A stretch of 64,000 nt of DNA from Vibrio splendidus (GCF_003345295.1 NZ_CP031055.1:62001-126000); one strand, 5' to 3'; counted from the stretch's first letter, positions 41,646 to 51,596 are shown. Notes: generated from the letters alone by a model not told the origin. Numbers and translations are program-made.

Positions 41646-43982
41646 TTAGTTGTTTAAGAAGAATGGGCGGCCGTAGCTCAGAGAGTTATCAGAACTACTA
41701 TCCCCAACAGCGCCAGAGTCAGAGCCGATATTAGTGCCAAAGCCGACAATACCGAAGTTCACACTGAAGTTATTTTCATATTCAGGCGTAGTGTTTGGGT
41801 CACTAATGTTATTTGTCAAACGGTTACTATAGGTAAAGCCGATGTACCAACAATCCGATTTATAGTTTAACCGAGCTAACCACTCGAGATTCTCTTGTGT
41901 AGTCAAATCATAGAAATATTGAGCACTGGTATTCCATTTCGGTGAAATTTGGTAAGCGCCAAGTAAGCCTGCTTGAGAGATGCCATCTCTTGTTATTGAT
42001 GATACGTCAAAATCAACCGTTTCATTTATGTATTCTTCTGTAACGTAGCGATAGTTGGTTTGTATGTAACCACCACCAAAACGGTATTCTAACGTACTGT
42101 TTGCAAGCTGCATCGCAGTGGTATCAATATCGTATTGCACGCCACCATGGTAGAACAGGTAGTCATCGTAGTTGAAGTCCATTTCAATAGCCCAAGAAGA
42201 ATAATTAGTTTTAGCATCAGAACCTTCACTACTCAGGGTTTGCTTTGTATCTTTATCAAAATAGAATATTTGACCAAATGATATATTTAGGCGTTCTTTG
42301 TATTCGTCATCAAAGAAGCGAGAGGATGCGCCGTAACTCACTTGGTTTGCGGCTGCTATACGATCCACGCCACTGTATTTACGGCTTCTGAACAGGCCGT
42401 AGTAATCAGTCTGTAGTAGTGTTGTATCGTAAAGGCCAATATCACTTTGATCTTCTTCTGGAACATACAAGTATTGGACTTGCGGCTCTAGTGTTTGAGT
42501 ATAGTTACCAACAATAGTGGTATCTCGTTCTAGTACGACACCCGCATGGCTTCTAAATTCAGGGATCACGCGACTTACTGATTCTTCCAAATCTTCATAA
42601 TCAGAGCCTGCGCCCGTATCAACGCCATCAAGATCTTGTTGGTAATACGTACCAAGTAAGCGAGCTTCTGTTGTCCAGGTACCCCAGGTATTGCCTACCG
42701 GAATTGTAATGCCAGGTTCAATGTGGACACGAGTGGCAGATGGTTTGCCCGAGGCATCAGTATCGAACAGTGACACATGGCTAATGAGGTCGAAATCTAG
42801 GTAATCCATGACCTCAGGAGCGTAGTAGTTGTACTCTAACTGAGGCATTAAACGATACGGTAAGTTGTTTTTTGTATCGGTTAGGACTTGGAAATCTCGG
42901 ACAAGTACAGAAGCATCCCAGTTCTGTGAACGGTAGGTCGCTCGGCCTTCTTGAAGTAATTGACCATCTTCACGGTTACCAATACCAGAACTTAGATCGG
43001 TAAAGTAATCAATATCGCTGACTTTTGAGTAGTCGACTTCAAACAACCATGATTGCTGGAATATCCCTGAATGCTGGAGTTGAGCCCCCCAACGGTCGCC
43101 TTTTTCGGAGTATTTTTTGTCATCCGGTAAATATTCAGACTCGATACTACCTGAGCCAAAATCGCTCAAGTAACGGAATTTACTGTTAAGTTGGGTACCA
43201 CGCTCTTGCATGTACTTAAAGGTGGTTTCCAAGTCGTAGTTTGGTGCTAAGTTCCAATAAACCGGGATTTCAGCTTCAAAGCCATCGCTTGAACCGTATG
43301 AAACTGTTGGGTACAAGAAACCAGTTTTACGGGTATCGCCAATAGGCACAGTTAAGTAAGGTAAGTAGAAGACAGGAACACTTTGAATTTCAAAACGTGG
43401 GTTATAAAAGGTGGCTTGTTCTTCATTTTGATCGACGTCAATACTTGATGCTCTTAGACGCCAAGCATTATCGCCGATAGGGCAAGAGGTGATCGAGCCA
43501 TCTTCAATTTCATAAACCGCTTTGCCTGTTTTTGCGATATAAACCGCATCACCGCGACCTGGTTCGCAAAGAAATTCGTAGTCGGTATTTTCTAGCGTCA
43601 TTTCATCGGTAGTCAGATTGTTGGTTGCTCTGTCTGACACTGATTTTATTTGACCATCACTAAAGTTTACGTTGCCTTCAGCTACAACGATATTTTCTTG
43701 TTGGTGTAGGGTCACATTATCAGCAAGGATGGTCTTGTTCCCTTGCGTAACTCTTACGTCACCCGAATAGATTGCCTTGTCACCATTGATAGCTTCTAAG
43801 CGATCTGACTCAACATGAGCGGGTAGCTGTGTCTCGTTTTCTGCAGCGGGCTCGATCAAGCATTGATCTATAGAGGGCATTTCCTGCACACTACTATCGG
43901 TGATTGTTTCAGCTTGAGTTGTCGACACGTATAATGCCGTACTTATAGACGCGGCTAACAAGGTGCGGGAAAAAGATTGCAT
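41646..43982 (-). CDS. lptD: LPS-assembly protein LptD
   Basis: This 778-residue outer-membrane protein has a signal peptide (cut near TTQA-ETIT), an OstA-type beta-jellyroll (about 50-160, ADNVTLHQQENIVVAEGNV) and a C-terminal 26-strand barrel ending with an aromatic-poor LSYGRPFFLNN. With LptE it inserts lipopolysaccharide into the outer leaflet. Cysteines are at about residues 41 and 139 and one in KSDCWYIG near 730. E. coli has an adjacent Cys-Cys pair at that last place, so one cysteine of the disulfide network is replaced by Asp here. It is divergent from djlA. Confidence 0.96.
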   Translation of the reverse strand: MQSFSRTLLAASISTALYVSTTQAETITDSSVQEMPSIDQCLIEPAAENETQLPAHVESDRLEAINGDKAIYSGDVRVTQGNKTILADNVTLHQQENIVVAEGNVNFSDGQIKSVSDRATNNLTTDEMTLENTDYEFLCEPGRGDAVYIAKTGKAVYEIEDGSITSCPIGDNAWRLRASSIDVDQNEEQATFYNPRFEIQSVPVFYLPYLTVPIGDTRKTGFLYPTVSYGSSDGFEAEIPVYWNLAPNYDLETTFKYMQERGTQLNSKFRYLSDFGSGSIESEYLPDDKKYSEKGDRWGAQLQHSGIFQQSWLFEVDYSKVSDIDYFTDLSSGIGNREDGQLLQEGRATYRSQNWDASVLVRDFQVLTDTKNNLPYRLMPQLEYNYYAPEVMDYLDFDLISHVSLFDTDASGKPSATRVHIEPGITIPVGNTWGTWTTEARLLGTYYQQDLDGVDTGAGSDYEDLEESVSRVIPEFRSHAGVVLERDTTIVGNYTQTLEPQVQYLYVPEEDQSDIGLYDTTLLQTDYYGLFRSRKYSGVDRIAAANQVSYGASSRFFDDEYKERLNISFGQIFYFDKDTKQTLSSEGSDAKTNYSSWAIEMDFNYDDYLFYHGGVQYDIDTTAMQLANSTLEYRFGGGYIQTNYRYVTEEYINETVDFDVSSITRDGISQAGLLGAYQISPKWNTSAQYFYDLTTQENLEWLARLNYKSDCWYIGFTYSNRLTNNISDPNTTPEYENNFSVNFGIVGFGTNIGSDSGAVGDSSSDNSLSYGRPFFLNN

Positions 43983-44131
43983 GAAGTTGAACTATCCTGT
44001 GTCACTAGATGAAGGGTTGATCTAGTATCAATCCAATTAATAAAGCATTTTCCTTATGATAAAGGAAATATTAGCATTCAGCATCATCAGACAGCGTTAC
44101 TCAGACAAAATTCATAGATAGAGAACACATA

Positions 44132-44986
44132 ATGCAAATATTTGGCAAAATTTTGGGCGCTTTTTTTGGCTTTTTATTTGGAGGTCCGCTTGGTTTAGTT
44201 TTTGGCCTATTTTTGGGGCATCAATTTGATAAGGCTCGACGTTTAAACCAATCGGGGTTCAATAGTTCTGGTTTTGGTCGTGGACCAAGCCAAGCTGAAA
44301 GGCAGAACGAGTTCTTTAAAGCGGCTTTTGCGGTTATGGGACATGTTGCTAAAGCAAAAGGGCAGGTAACACCTGAAGAGATTCAGCTTGCTTCTACAAT
44401 GATGGAGCGTATGAATCTGCATGGTGAACAACGTAAAGCGGCGCAAGATGCATTCCGTGATGGTAAGGAGAGTGACTTTCCGCTAGGTGATGTGCTTGAG
44501 CGTGTAAAAATCTCATCGGGCGGCCGTTTTGATCTTCTGCAGTTCTTTCTGGAGCTTCAGGTATCTGCCGCATTTGCTGATGGAAGCTTGCACCCTAGTG
44601 AGCGTCAGGTTTTGCATAAGATAGCGCAAGGCCTAGGGTTTTCTGCAGAGCAACTAGAGCGCCGCTTGCAGATGCAAGAAGCAGCGTTCCGTTTCCAACA
44701 ACAAGGTGGAAGCTTTGGTGGTCATCAAGGTCACGGGCAATCATCAGGTTGGCAACAGGCTTCACAACAGAACCAACTGGCAGATGCTTTCAAGGTACTT
44801 GGGGTAAGTGAAAGTGCCGAAGGTAAAGAGGTGAAAAAAGCTTATCGTAAATTGATGAATGAGCACCACCCAGATAAATTGATGGCGAAGGGTTTACCGC
44901 CAGAGATGATGAATGTCGCGAAAGAAAAATCGCAAGAAATTCAGAATGCGTATGACCTGATAAAGAAGGTCAAAGGTTTTAAGTAA
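44132..44986 (+). CDS. djlA: Membrane-anchored J-domain protein DjlA
   Basis: This 284-residue protein has an N-terminal glycine-rich membrane helix (FGKILGAFFGFLFGGPLGLVFGLFLGH, about residues 3-29), a TerB-like central domain (about 65-170) and a C-terminal J domain with the HPD motif in NEHHPDKLM (about 252-260). It is a DnaK co-chaperone of the inner membrane that affects envelope stress signalling. Next to lptD on the opposite strand, as in E. coli. Terminator at 44996. Confidence 0.96.
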   Translation: MQIFGKILGAFFGFLFGGPLGLVFGLFLGHQFDKARRLNQSGFNSSGFGRGPSQAERQNEFFKAAFAVMGHVAKAKGQVTPEEIQLASTMMERMNLHGEQRKAAQDAFRDGKESDFPLGDVLERVKISSGGRFDLLQFFLELQVSAAFADGSLHPSERQVLHKIAQGLGFSAEQLERRLQMQEAAFRFQQQGGSFGGHQGHGQSSGWQQASQQNQLADAFKVLGVSESAEGKEVKKAYRKLMNEHHPDKLMAKGLPPEMMNVAKEKSQEIQNAYDLIKKVKGFK

Positions 44987-44995
44987 TCGAACACT

Positions 44996-45029
44996 AAACC
45001 GAGTAATAACAAAATTACTCGGTTTTTTT
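44996..45029 (+). terminator. Terminator after djlA
   Basis: AAACCGAGTAAT and ATTACTCGGTTT pair around a 6-base loop, then more T. Confidence 0.93.
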
Positions 45030-45044
45030 ATTAAAGGGAATTAT

Positions 45045-45590
45045 ATGACGGTAACGTATCAGAATGTTCTAGAGTTTTGGTTCGATGAATTGACGCCTAA
45101 AGATTGGTTTACTGGCGGCGCCGAGATTGACGCTTTGATAGCGTCTCGTTTTTCTGAACTGCACAAAGCCGCCATTCAAGGTGAGTTATTTGAATGGCGT
45201 CAGACAGCAGAGGGTCGCTTGGCTGAGATTATCGTGCTTGACCAGTTTTCTCGGAATCTTGGTAGAAATAGTCCATATGCGTTTACTGCAGATCCTATGG
45301 CGTTGGTTCTAGCTCAAGAAGCGGTAGCGGGTGGCTTTGATCACCAACTCAATCAACAACAGAAAAGCTTCCTCTACATGCCTTATATGCATAGTGAATC
45401 TTTTCTGATGCATGAACAAGCGGTGCTGCTTTTTTCCCAGACAGGGCTAGAGAATAACCTTGATTTTGAGTTTAAGCACAAGGTGATCATTGAGCGTTTT
45501 GGTCGTTACCCACACCGTAATGAAGTACTAGGTCGAACTTCGACTCCTGAGGAAATTGAGTTCTTACAACAACCAGACTCAAGCTTTTAA
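45045..45590 (+). CDS. DUF924 family protein
   Basis: This is a 181-residue soluble helical protein. Family segments are VLEFWFDELTPKDWF at the start, IIVLDQFSRNLGRNSPYAFTADPMAL (about residues 61-86) and FLYMPYMHSESFLMHEQ. These match DUF924, a TPR-like fold of unknown function. It begins 15 bases after the djlA terminator hairpin, so the promoter is not clear; readthrough from djlA is possible. It converges with the DUF547 gene. Confidence 0.88.
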   Translation: MTVTYQNVLEFWFDELTPKDWFTGGAEIDALIASRFSELHKAAIQGELFEWRQTAEGRLAEIIVLDQFSRNLGRNSPYAFTADPMALVLAQEAVAGGFDHQLNQQQKSFLYMPYMHSESFLMHEQAVLLFSQTGLENNLDFEFKHKVIIERFGRYPHRNEVLGRTSTPEEIEFLQQPDSSF

Positions 45591-45618
45591 TTGTGGAGAT
45601 ACGGTCAAAGAATTGAGA

Positions 45619-45657
45619 AGAGGCGAGTGGTTAATAAAACCTCTAGCCTCTTTTTTT
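45619..45657. terminator. Terminator between DUF924 and DUF547 genes
   Basis: AGAGGC (45619-45624) pairs with GCCTCT (45646-45651), with inner GAG/CTC, and is followed by seven T on the plus strand. Confidence 0.75.
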
Positions 45658-45690
45658 GTTTAGCTTTAGTGATTAACTTTCGCGTTAGAA

Positions 45691-46473
45691 CTAGTTTGCT
45701 TGGTTAAGTGACCAATCGTAGTCATAACTGATTTTTTCAGTGTTCGTCACCGGCTTTGTTCGATACTGGTCTAAGTGTTGAATGAGTTGTTTTTCTGTAC
45801 CAAAATCCACAGCAAACCATTCGTAAATCGATGATAGTTGAAGTTTGTTGTTTTCAATTAACACACCTTTGTCACTATTAACAAACTCGGTCGACGCTTG
45901 TTCTAGTAGAGCCTCGGTGTTGTCAGCCGTAAAGGCTTGAAGTTGTAGGTTAGGACAACCTAAACTCGCACAATTCACCGCGTAATGCGTGCGTGGGTCT
46001 TGCCAAATAGGTCTTAAGATTCGATGTTCAATATCATTGAGTGTCAGTGATTTACCGTTGACGACAACCACATTATCTCCCCATGGTCCAAAACTGAATA
46101 ACCCGCCGAGCTTGGTAATTGATTTGATTGGGTAGGCATCAAGAATTAAATCGACGGTCACGGCGTTATATAGATTAACCCAGTAGGCATACTGCTCCGC
46201 TTTTGAATAGTCGAGCGGATTAACCTGCTCCAGTCGCTTGATGTACTGTTTGAGCTTTGTCTTGTCTGCAGTGCTCGCTGCTTGATATCTAACTAAGGTG
46301 TGTTGGCCTTGCGTGACTAAATAGTTATCGAGGAATTGTTGCCAATCTTGATGAGAAACTTGCTCAGAGTTGGCTTCATTACTTTGATTCCAGTACGGCC
46401 ACAGTTCAGATTTTGGCGCCGACCAAGCTAAGGTTGAGAAAAGTAGGCTGATAATAACAAGTAGTTGTTTCAT
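45691..46473 (-). CDS. DUF547 family periplasmic protein
   Basis: This 260-residue protein has a signal peptide (LLVIISLLFSTLAWSA, cut before PKSE). DUF547 features follow: AYWVNLYNAVTVDLILDAYP, a DIEHRILRP motif and HYAVNCASLGCPNLQ with a conserved Asn-Cys-Ala-Ser-xx-Cys-Pro. The fold is thought to be cysteine-peptidase-like, but function is unknown. It stands alone on the minus strand before the leu operon end. Confidence 0.88.
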   Translation of the reverse strand: MKQLLVIISLLFSTLAWSAPKSELWPYWNQSNEANSEQVSHQDWQQFLDNYLVTQGQHTLVRYQAASTADKTKLKQYIKRLEQVNPLDYSKAEQYAYWVNLYNAVTVDLILDAYPIKSITKLGGLFSFGPWGDNVVVVNGKSLTLNDIEHRILRPIWQDPRTHYAVNCASLGCPNLQLQAFTADNTEALLEQASTEFVNSDKGVLIENNKLQLSSIYEWFAVDFGTEKQLIQHLDQYRTKPVTNTEKISYDYDWSLNQAN

Positions 46474-46580
46474 GGCATTCTCCTGATGACTGACTACTAA
46501 GACCTTATGCTTTACGATTTTCTTTCATGGCTCTTTAGTTAAACCACAGATTTGAGTTAAATGAAGAAGTTGAATCGAAT

Positions 46581-46608
46581 AAAAAAGGTTGGCACTTGGC
46601 CAACCTTT
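46581..46608 (-). terminator. Terminator after leuD
   Basis: On the minus strand AGGTTGGC pairs with GCCAACCT around a 5-base loop and six T follow. It closes the leu operon. Confidence 0.9.
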
Positions 46609-46630
46609 AGGTTTATTCAGAAATGTCTCA

Positions 46631-47233
46631 TTATTTTAGGAAGCTAGGAATTTTCGCTTCAAACTCAGAGATCTTATCGGCATGTTGAAGCGTTAGACCT
46701 ATGTTGTCTAGGCCATTCAGTAAACAGTGACGACGGAACTCATCAATTTCAAACGAGTATTCTTTTCCATTTGCACTGACTTTCATAGCTTCTAAATCAA
46801 CAGTAATTTCAGCGCCTTTATTCGCTTCTACGAATTGGAATAGCTCATCCACCTCTTGCTCAGTCAATCGAACCGGCACCATTTGGTTGTTGATCGAGTT
46901 ACCATAGAAGATGTCTGCGAAGCTTGGCGCGATCATCACTTGAATACCATAATCAGCAAGCGCCCAAGGTGCGTGTTCACGAGATGAACCACAACCGAAG
47001 TTTTCACGAGCCAGTAGAATTGAAGCGCCTTTATAGCGAGGTGCGTTCATTACAAACTCTGGGTTTGGTTGTTGGCCTGCATCATCTAGGAAGCGCCAAT
47101 CGTGGAACAAGTGCTTACCAAAACCGATGCGGTTTACTTTCTGTAGAAACTGCTTTGGAATGATCGCATCAGTATCGATGTTGGCCGTATCTAGAGGAAC
47201 GACTAATCCGGTGTGTTGTTGAAAACCTGACAT
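46631..47233 (-). CDS. leuD: 3-isopropylmalate dehydratase small subunit LeuD
   Basis: This 200-residue subunit starts FQQHTGLVVPLDTANIDTDAIIPKQFL and contains LARENFGCGSSREHAPWAL, the substrate-binding loop of the aconitase family swivel domain. With LeuC it isomerises 2-isopropylmalate to 3-isopropylmalate in leucine synthesis. It follows leuC by 14 bases and ends the operon. Confidence 0.97.
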   Translation of the reverse strand: MSGFQQHTGLVVPLDTANIDTDAIIPKQFLQKVNRIGFGKHLFHDWRFLDDAGQQPNPEFVMNAPRYKGASILLARENFGCGSSREHAPWALADYGIQVMIAPSFADIFYGNSINNQMVPVRLTEQEVDELFQFVEANKGAEITVDLEAMKVSANGKEYSFEIDEFRRHCLLNGLDNIGLTLQHADKISEFEAKIPSFLK

Positions 47234-47247
47234 GTTAAATCCTCTAA

Positions 47248-48660
47248 TTAAAGTTCACGAATATCGACAAAGTGACCAGCGATTGCCGCTGCGGCTGCCA
47301 TTGCTGGGCTAACTAGGTGCGTACGACCATCACGGCCTTGGCGGCCTTCAAAGTTGCGGTTTGATGTAGAAGCACAGCGTTCTTGTGGACCAAGGCGGTC
47401 GTTGTTCATTGCAAGACACATAGAACAACCTGGCAAACGCCATTCGAAGCCGGCTTCTTTAAAGATTACATCTAAGCCTTCAGCTTCTGCTTGTGCTTTT
47501 ACTTGCTCAGAACCCGGAACGATTAATGCTTGAACATGCTTCGCTACTTGGCGGCCTTTCGCTACCGCAGCAGCTGCACGCATGTCTTCGATACGCGAGT
47601 TAGTGCAAGAACCTACGAAGACTTTATCGACGTTGTAATCCGATAGAGATTTACCCGCTTCAAGACCCATGTAAGCCAACGCTTTTTCTGCAGATGCCTT
47701 TTCAACAGGGTCTGCGAAGCTTTCTGGTGCAGGGATTGGTGTGTCTACCGAGATAACCTGACCTGGGTTAGTACCCCAAGTAACTTGTGGTTTGATGTCT
47801 GCTGCTTCTAGTGTAACAACCGCATCGAATTCTGCATCAGCATCGGTTTTCAATGTGTTCCAGTATTCAATAGCGGCTTCTAAGTCTTCGCCCTCAGGAG
47901 AGAACTTACGACCTTTGATGTATTCGTATGTCGTTGCATCTGGAGCAATTAGACCCGCTTTAGCGCCAAGCTCGATTGCCATGTTACATACCGTCATACG
48001 ACCTTCCATTGTAAGGTCCGTAATGGCCTCACCACAGAATTCAACCACGTAGCCTGTACCGCCAGCGGCTGTTGTCTTGCCGATGATAGCTAGTACGATA
48101 TCTTTTGCGGTAATGCCTTCAGCGACTTTGCCTTTTACTTCGATCTTCATGGTTTTAGCGCGCGCTTGTTTTAGCGTTTGAGTGGCTAGAACGTGCTCTA
48201 CTTCTGAAGTACCGATACCGAATGCTAATGAACCAAATGCACCGTGTGTCGCCGTGTGTGAGTCACCACATACGATGGTCATGCCCGGCAGAGTGATACC
48301 TAGCTCAGGACCCATTACGTGCACAATACCTTGGTATTTGTGGTTTAAGTCGTAAAGCGTGACACCAAACTCTTCACAGTTTTTCGATAGCGTTTCCATT
48401 TGGATACGAGCCATCTCACCAGAAGCGTTGATGTCTTTGGTTTGTGTCGATACGTTGTGATCCATGGTTGCAAAAGTTTTGCCTACTTGGCGAACTTTAC
48501 GGCCTTTTTCACGCAGGCCATCAAAGGCTTGTGGCGACGTTACTTCATGGACTAAGTGACGATCGATATAAAGAATTGGCGTTTCACCCTTCGCTGCAAC
48601 CGCAACGTGAGCATCATAAACTTTTTCGTATAAGGTTTTTGCTTGCTGGTTTGTCGACAT
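47248..48660 (-). CDS. leuC: 3-isopropylmalate dehydratase large subunit LeuC
   Basis: This 470-residue subunit carries the [4Fe-4S] cysteines: one in FVGSCTNSRIEDM (about residue 350) and two in GCSMCLAMNNDRL (about 411 and 414). Other aconitase motifs are CGDSHTATHGAFG and HQGIVH-like KYQGIVHVMGPELG. It forms the isomerase with LeuD. It lies between leuB and leuD, with a small hairpin in the 117-base gap before it. Confidence 0.97.
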   Translation of the reverse strand: MSTNQQAKTLYEKVYDAHVAVAAKGETPILYIDRHLVHEVTSPQAFDGLREKGRKVRQVGKTFATMDHNVSTQTKDINASGEMARIQMETLSKNCEEFGVTLYDLNHKYQGIVHVMGPELGITLPGMTIVCGDSHTATHGAFGSLAFGIGTSEVEHVLATQTLKQARAKTMKIEVKGKVAEGITAKDIVLAIIGKTTAAGGTGYVVEFCGEAITDLTMEGRMTVCNMAIELGAKAGLIAPDATTYEYIKGRKFSPEGEDLEAAIEYWNTLKTDADAEFDAVVTLEAADIKPQVTWGTNPGQVISVDTPIPAPESFADPVEKASAEKALAYMGLEAGKSLSDYNVDKVFVGSCTNSRIEDMRAAAAVAKGRQVAKHVQALIVPGSEQVKAQAEAEGLDVIFKEAGFEWRLPGCSMCLAMNNDRLGPQERCASTSNRNFEGRQGRDGRTHLVSPAMAAAAAIAGHFVDIREL

Positions 48661-48673
48661 AGCTTTTCTTCCT

Positions 48674-48690
48674 TGGGAGCATCAGTCCCA
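48674..48690 (-). other. Small hairpin in the leuB-leuC spacer
   Basis: TGGGA (48674-48678) and TCCCA (48686-48690) pair around a 7-base loop. It may affect processing of the polycistronic mRNA; evidence is slight. Confidence 0.35.
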
Positions 48691-48777
48691 GTGTTTGTTT
48701 CGAGCCAAGTCATGCGGTTTAAGCAGACTTGGCTTGATATTATTCTTATGTACTTGCTTCTAATCTAAGCATCTAGC

Positions 48778-49869
48778 TTATGAAGCTAAGATGTACTCAG
48801 CGATCTTGTCACCCATTTCTGAGGTAGTCAGTGCTTGGTTTTTGCCTGCAAGGTCTGCCGTTAACTCGCCTGCAGAAAGTGCTTTAGATACCGCTGTTTC
48901 GATGTCTTGTGCTGCAGCTTCTTCGCCTAAGCTGTAACGAAGCATTAGGGCTGCAGAAAGAATTTGCGCGACTGGGTTCGCAATGTTCTTACCTGCGATA
49001 TCTGGTGCACTGCCACCTGCTGGTTCGTATAGGCCGAAGTTGCTTTCGTTCAAGCTTGCAGAAGGAAGCATGCCCATAGAGCCTGTGATCATTGCACACT
49101 CATCAGAGATGATGTCACCGAAGATGTTCGAACAAAGCATCACGTCAAACTGAGATGGGTCTTTGATTAGCTGCATGGTCGCGTTATCGATGTACATGTG
49201 GCTCAGTTTCACATCTGGGTAGTCTTTCGCGACTTCTTCAACCACTTCACGCCATAGGATAGAGCTTTGTAGAACGTTCGCTTTATCGATTGAGTAAACG
49301 TTTTTGTTACGTAGACGAGCAGATTCAAACGCAATCTTTGCAATACGTTCGATTTCGTAACGATGGTAAACCTCAGTATCAAACGCTTTTTCAGTTGCAC
49401 CTTCGCCTTCACGGCCTTTTGGTTGACCGAAGTAGATACCGCCGGTTAGTTCACGAACAACCACGATGTCGAAACCATTACCTGAGATGTCAGCACGTAA
49501 AGGAGAGAAAGACTCTAAACCCTTGTGGATTTGTGCAGGACGTAGATTACAGAACAGTTGGAAGTGTTTACGAAGAGGAAGTAGGGCACCACGTTCAGGT
49601 TGGTCGTTTGGTGGAAGGTGTTCCCATTTAGGACCGCCGACAGAACCAAAAAGTACCGCGTCAGATTCTTCACAGCCTGCAACGGTTGCTTCTGGAAGTG
49701 GACAGCCGTGGTTATCAATAGCGATACCACCAACATCATACTCCTCGCGAGAAAAACTAATTGCGTGTTTCTTTTCAATCGCGTCTAGCACTTTGTGTGC
49801 TTGTTGCATTACTTCTGGGCCAATGCCATCACCAGGTAGTACGGCAATTTTGTATGATTTATCTGTCAT
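48778..49869 (-). CDS. leuB: 3-isopropylmalate dehydrogenase LeuB
   Basis: This 363-residue NAD-dependent enzyme starts KIAVLPGDGIGPEVM and contains the isocitrate/isopropylmalate dehydrogenase signature NIFGDIISDECAMITGSMGML, with the Asp metal ligands, and EPAGGSAPDIAGKNIANPV near the C-terminus. It oxidatively decarboxylates 3-isopropylmalate in leucine synthesis. It follows leuA by 97 bases. Confidence 0.97.
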   Translation of the reverse strand: MTDKSYKIAVLPGDGIGPEVMQQAHKVLDAIEKKHAISFSREEYDVGGIAIDNHGCPLPEATVAGCEESDAVLFGSVGGPKWEHLPPNDQPERGALLPLRKHFQLFCNLRPAQIHKGLESFSPLRADISGNGFDIVVVRELTGGIYFGQPKGREGEGATEKAFDTEVYHRYEIERIAKIAFESARLRNKNVYSIDKANVLQSSILWREVVEEVAKDYPDVKLSHMYIDNATMQLIKDPSQFDVMLCSNIFGDIISDECAMITGSMGMLPSASLNESNFGLYEPAGGSAPDIAGKNIANPVAQILSAALMLRYSLGEEAAAQDIETAVSKALSAGELTADLAGKNQALTTSEMGDKIAEYILAS

Positions 49870-49921
49870 GTTAATCCTTTAATTCTTGTTACTGAGCTGT
49901 TTGGCTCGTTTTAAATTTTGT

Positions 49922-49950
49922 CCCTAAAGCCAACAACATCGGCTCTAGGG
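49922..49950 (-). other. Hairpin in the leuA-leuB spacer
   Basis: CCCTAAAGCC (49922-49931) and GGCTCTAGGG (49941-49950) pair with one mismatch. There is no T run after it on the minus strand, so it is more likely an mRNA processing or stabilising element than a terminator. Confidence 0.4.
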
Positions 49951-49966
49951 CTCTGTTATTGGAGTA

Positions 49967-51514
49967 TTAAACTGTCGCGAATTTTTGCTGCTTCATTTCA
50001 GCAATAGTGTCTGCGCGTTGAATGCTATTGATAACGTGTAGCAACGCTTGACCAGAAGCTTCAACGATATCGGTTGAAACGCCAGTACCGTGGTACTTAC
50101 GGCCTTTATAGTTAGCAATGATGTCCGCTTGACCTAAGCCATCTTCGCCTTCACCTTTTGCAGTCAGGTCGAACTTGTCCAACGCGATTTCGTAGCCTGT
50201 TAAGCGGTAGATACATTGGTATAAAGCATCAACCGGGCCATTGCCGACAGCCGCTTCGCATTTCTCTTCATCACCACATTGCAATTTGATGCTGGTGGTA
50301 GACATAACACTACCAGATTGTACGCTTAGGTAGTTAAGTTTATAGAAGTCATCTTCATCACGTAGATTTGCGAAGTGCATCAATGCTTCTAGGTCGTAAT
50401 CGAAGACTTGTCCTTTACGGTCAGCAAGCTTCAAGAAGTCTTCGTACAATGAATCTAGGTTGTACTCATTATCTTTATAACCCATTGCGTCCATGTGGCT
50501 CTTAACTGCTGCACGGCCACTACGGCTTGTTAGATTCAATGCTTTGTTTTTCAAACCAATCGACTCAGGTGTCATGATCTCGTAAGTGTTTTTGTTCTTA
50601 AGCATGCCGTCTTGGTGGATACCTGAAGAGTGGCTAAATGCATTTGCACCAACGATGGCTTTATTGTCTTGAATTGGCATGTGGCAAAGTTGGCTCACTA
50701 GCTTACTGGTACGGTGAATCTCTTTATGATCCAAACCAGTATGAACACCTAACAACTCTTGGCGAGTTTTGATGATCATTGCGATTTCTTCTAGAGAACA
50801 GTTACCCGCACGTTCTCCAATACCATTGATTGTGCCTTCAATTTGGCGAGCGCCCGCTTGTACAGCAGCAATTGAGTTCGCAACCGACATACCTAAGTCA
50901 TCGTGACAGTGAACAGAGATGATCGCTTGATCGATGTTGGGTACGCGATCGAATAGCGTTTTGATAATGCCACCAAACTCATTCGGTACTGTGTAGCCAA
51001 CGGTGTCTGGAATGTTGATGGTTTTCGCGCCCGCGTTAATCGCGGCTTCAACCATGCGACATAGGTTATCGATAGGGGTACGACCTGCATCCTCACAAGA
51101 AAACTCCACATCGTCAGTGTAGTTACGCGCATGTTTGACGGCTTTCACTGCCATCTCGACAACATCGTCGTAGCTGCGGCGTAGCTTATCTTGTACGTGT
51201 ACCGTCGATGTTGAAATGAAAGTGTGAATACGGAATTGGTCCGCTACTTTTAGTGCTTCTGCAGCGGCGTCTATATCTTTTGCAACAGCACGAGAAAGCG
51301 CACAAATACGGCTGCCTTTGATGTGTTTTGCAATCGTTTGAACTGATTCAAAATCACCTGGAGAAGAGATAGGGAAGCCAGCTTCGATAACATCCACACC
51401 CAGTCTCTCAAGAGCATAAGCGATCTGTAACTTCTCTTTTACCGTAAGGCTTGCTGCCAATGCTTGCTCGCCGTCACGTAAGGTAGTATCAAAAATTATT
51501 ACTTGATCGTTCAT
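49967..51514 (-). CDS. leuA: 2-isopropylmalate synthase LeuA
   Basis: This 515-residue enzyme has the TIM-barrel catalytic start (VIIFDTTLRDGEQALAASLT) with metal-binding HCHDDLGMSVANS, plus a C-terminal leucine-binding LeuA-dimer domain (about 390-500). It condenses acetyl-CoA with 2-oxoisovalerate, the committed step of leucine synthesis, and is feedback-inhibited by leucine. It is the first structural gene after the leucine attenuator. Confidence 0.97.
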   Translation of the reverse strand: MNDQVIIFDTTLRDGEQALAASLTVKEKLQIAYALERLGVDVIEAGFPISSPGDFESVQTIAKHIKGSRICALSRAVAKDIDAAAEALKVADQFRIHTFISTSTVHVQDKLRRSYDDVVEMAVKAVKHARNYTDDVEFSCEDAGRTPIDNLCRMVEAAINAGAKTINIPDTVGYTVPNEFGGIIKTLFDRVPNIDQAIISVHCHDDLGMSVANSIAAVQAGARQIEGTINGIGERAGNCSLEEIAMIIKTRQELLGVHTGLDHKEIHRTSKLVSQLCHMPIQDNKAIVGANAFSHSSGIHQDGMLKNKNTYEIMTPESIGLKNKALNLTSRSGRAAVKSHMDAMGYKDNEYNLDSLYEDFLKLADRKGQVFDYDLEALMHFANLRDEDDFYKLNYLSVQSGSVMSTTSIKLQCGDEEKCEAAVGNGPVDALYQCIYRLTGYEIALDKFDLTAKGEGEDGLGQADIIANYKGRKYHGTGVSTDIVEASGQALLHVINSIQRADTIAEMKQQKFATV

Positions 51515-51596
51515 GGGTGCTTCCTTATATCGATAATGAATCGATTGCTATCCAAATTATTATTAAGAATGATGTTCTTTTAAAAGTGCCAGTTAC

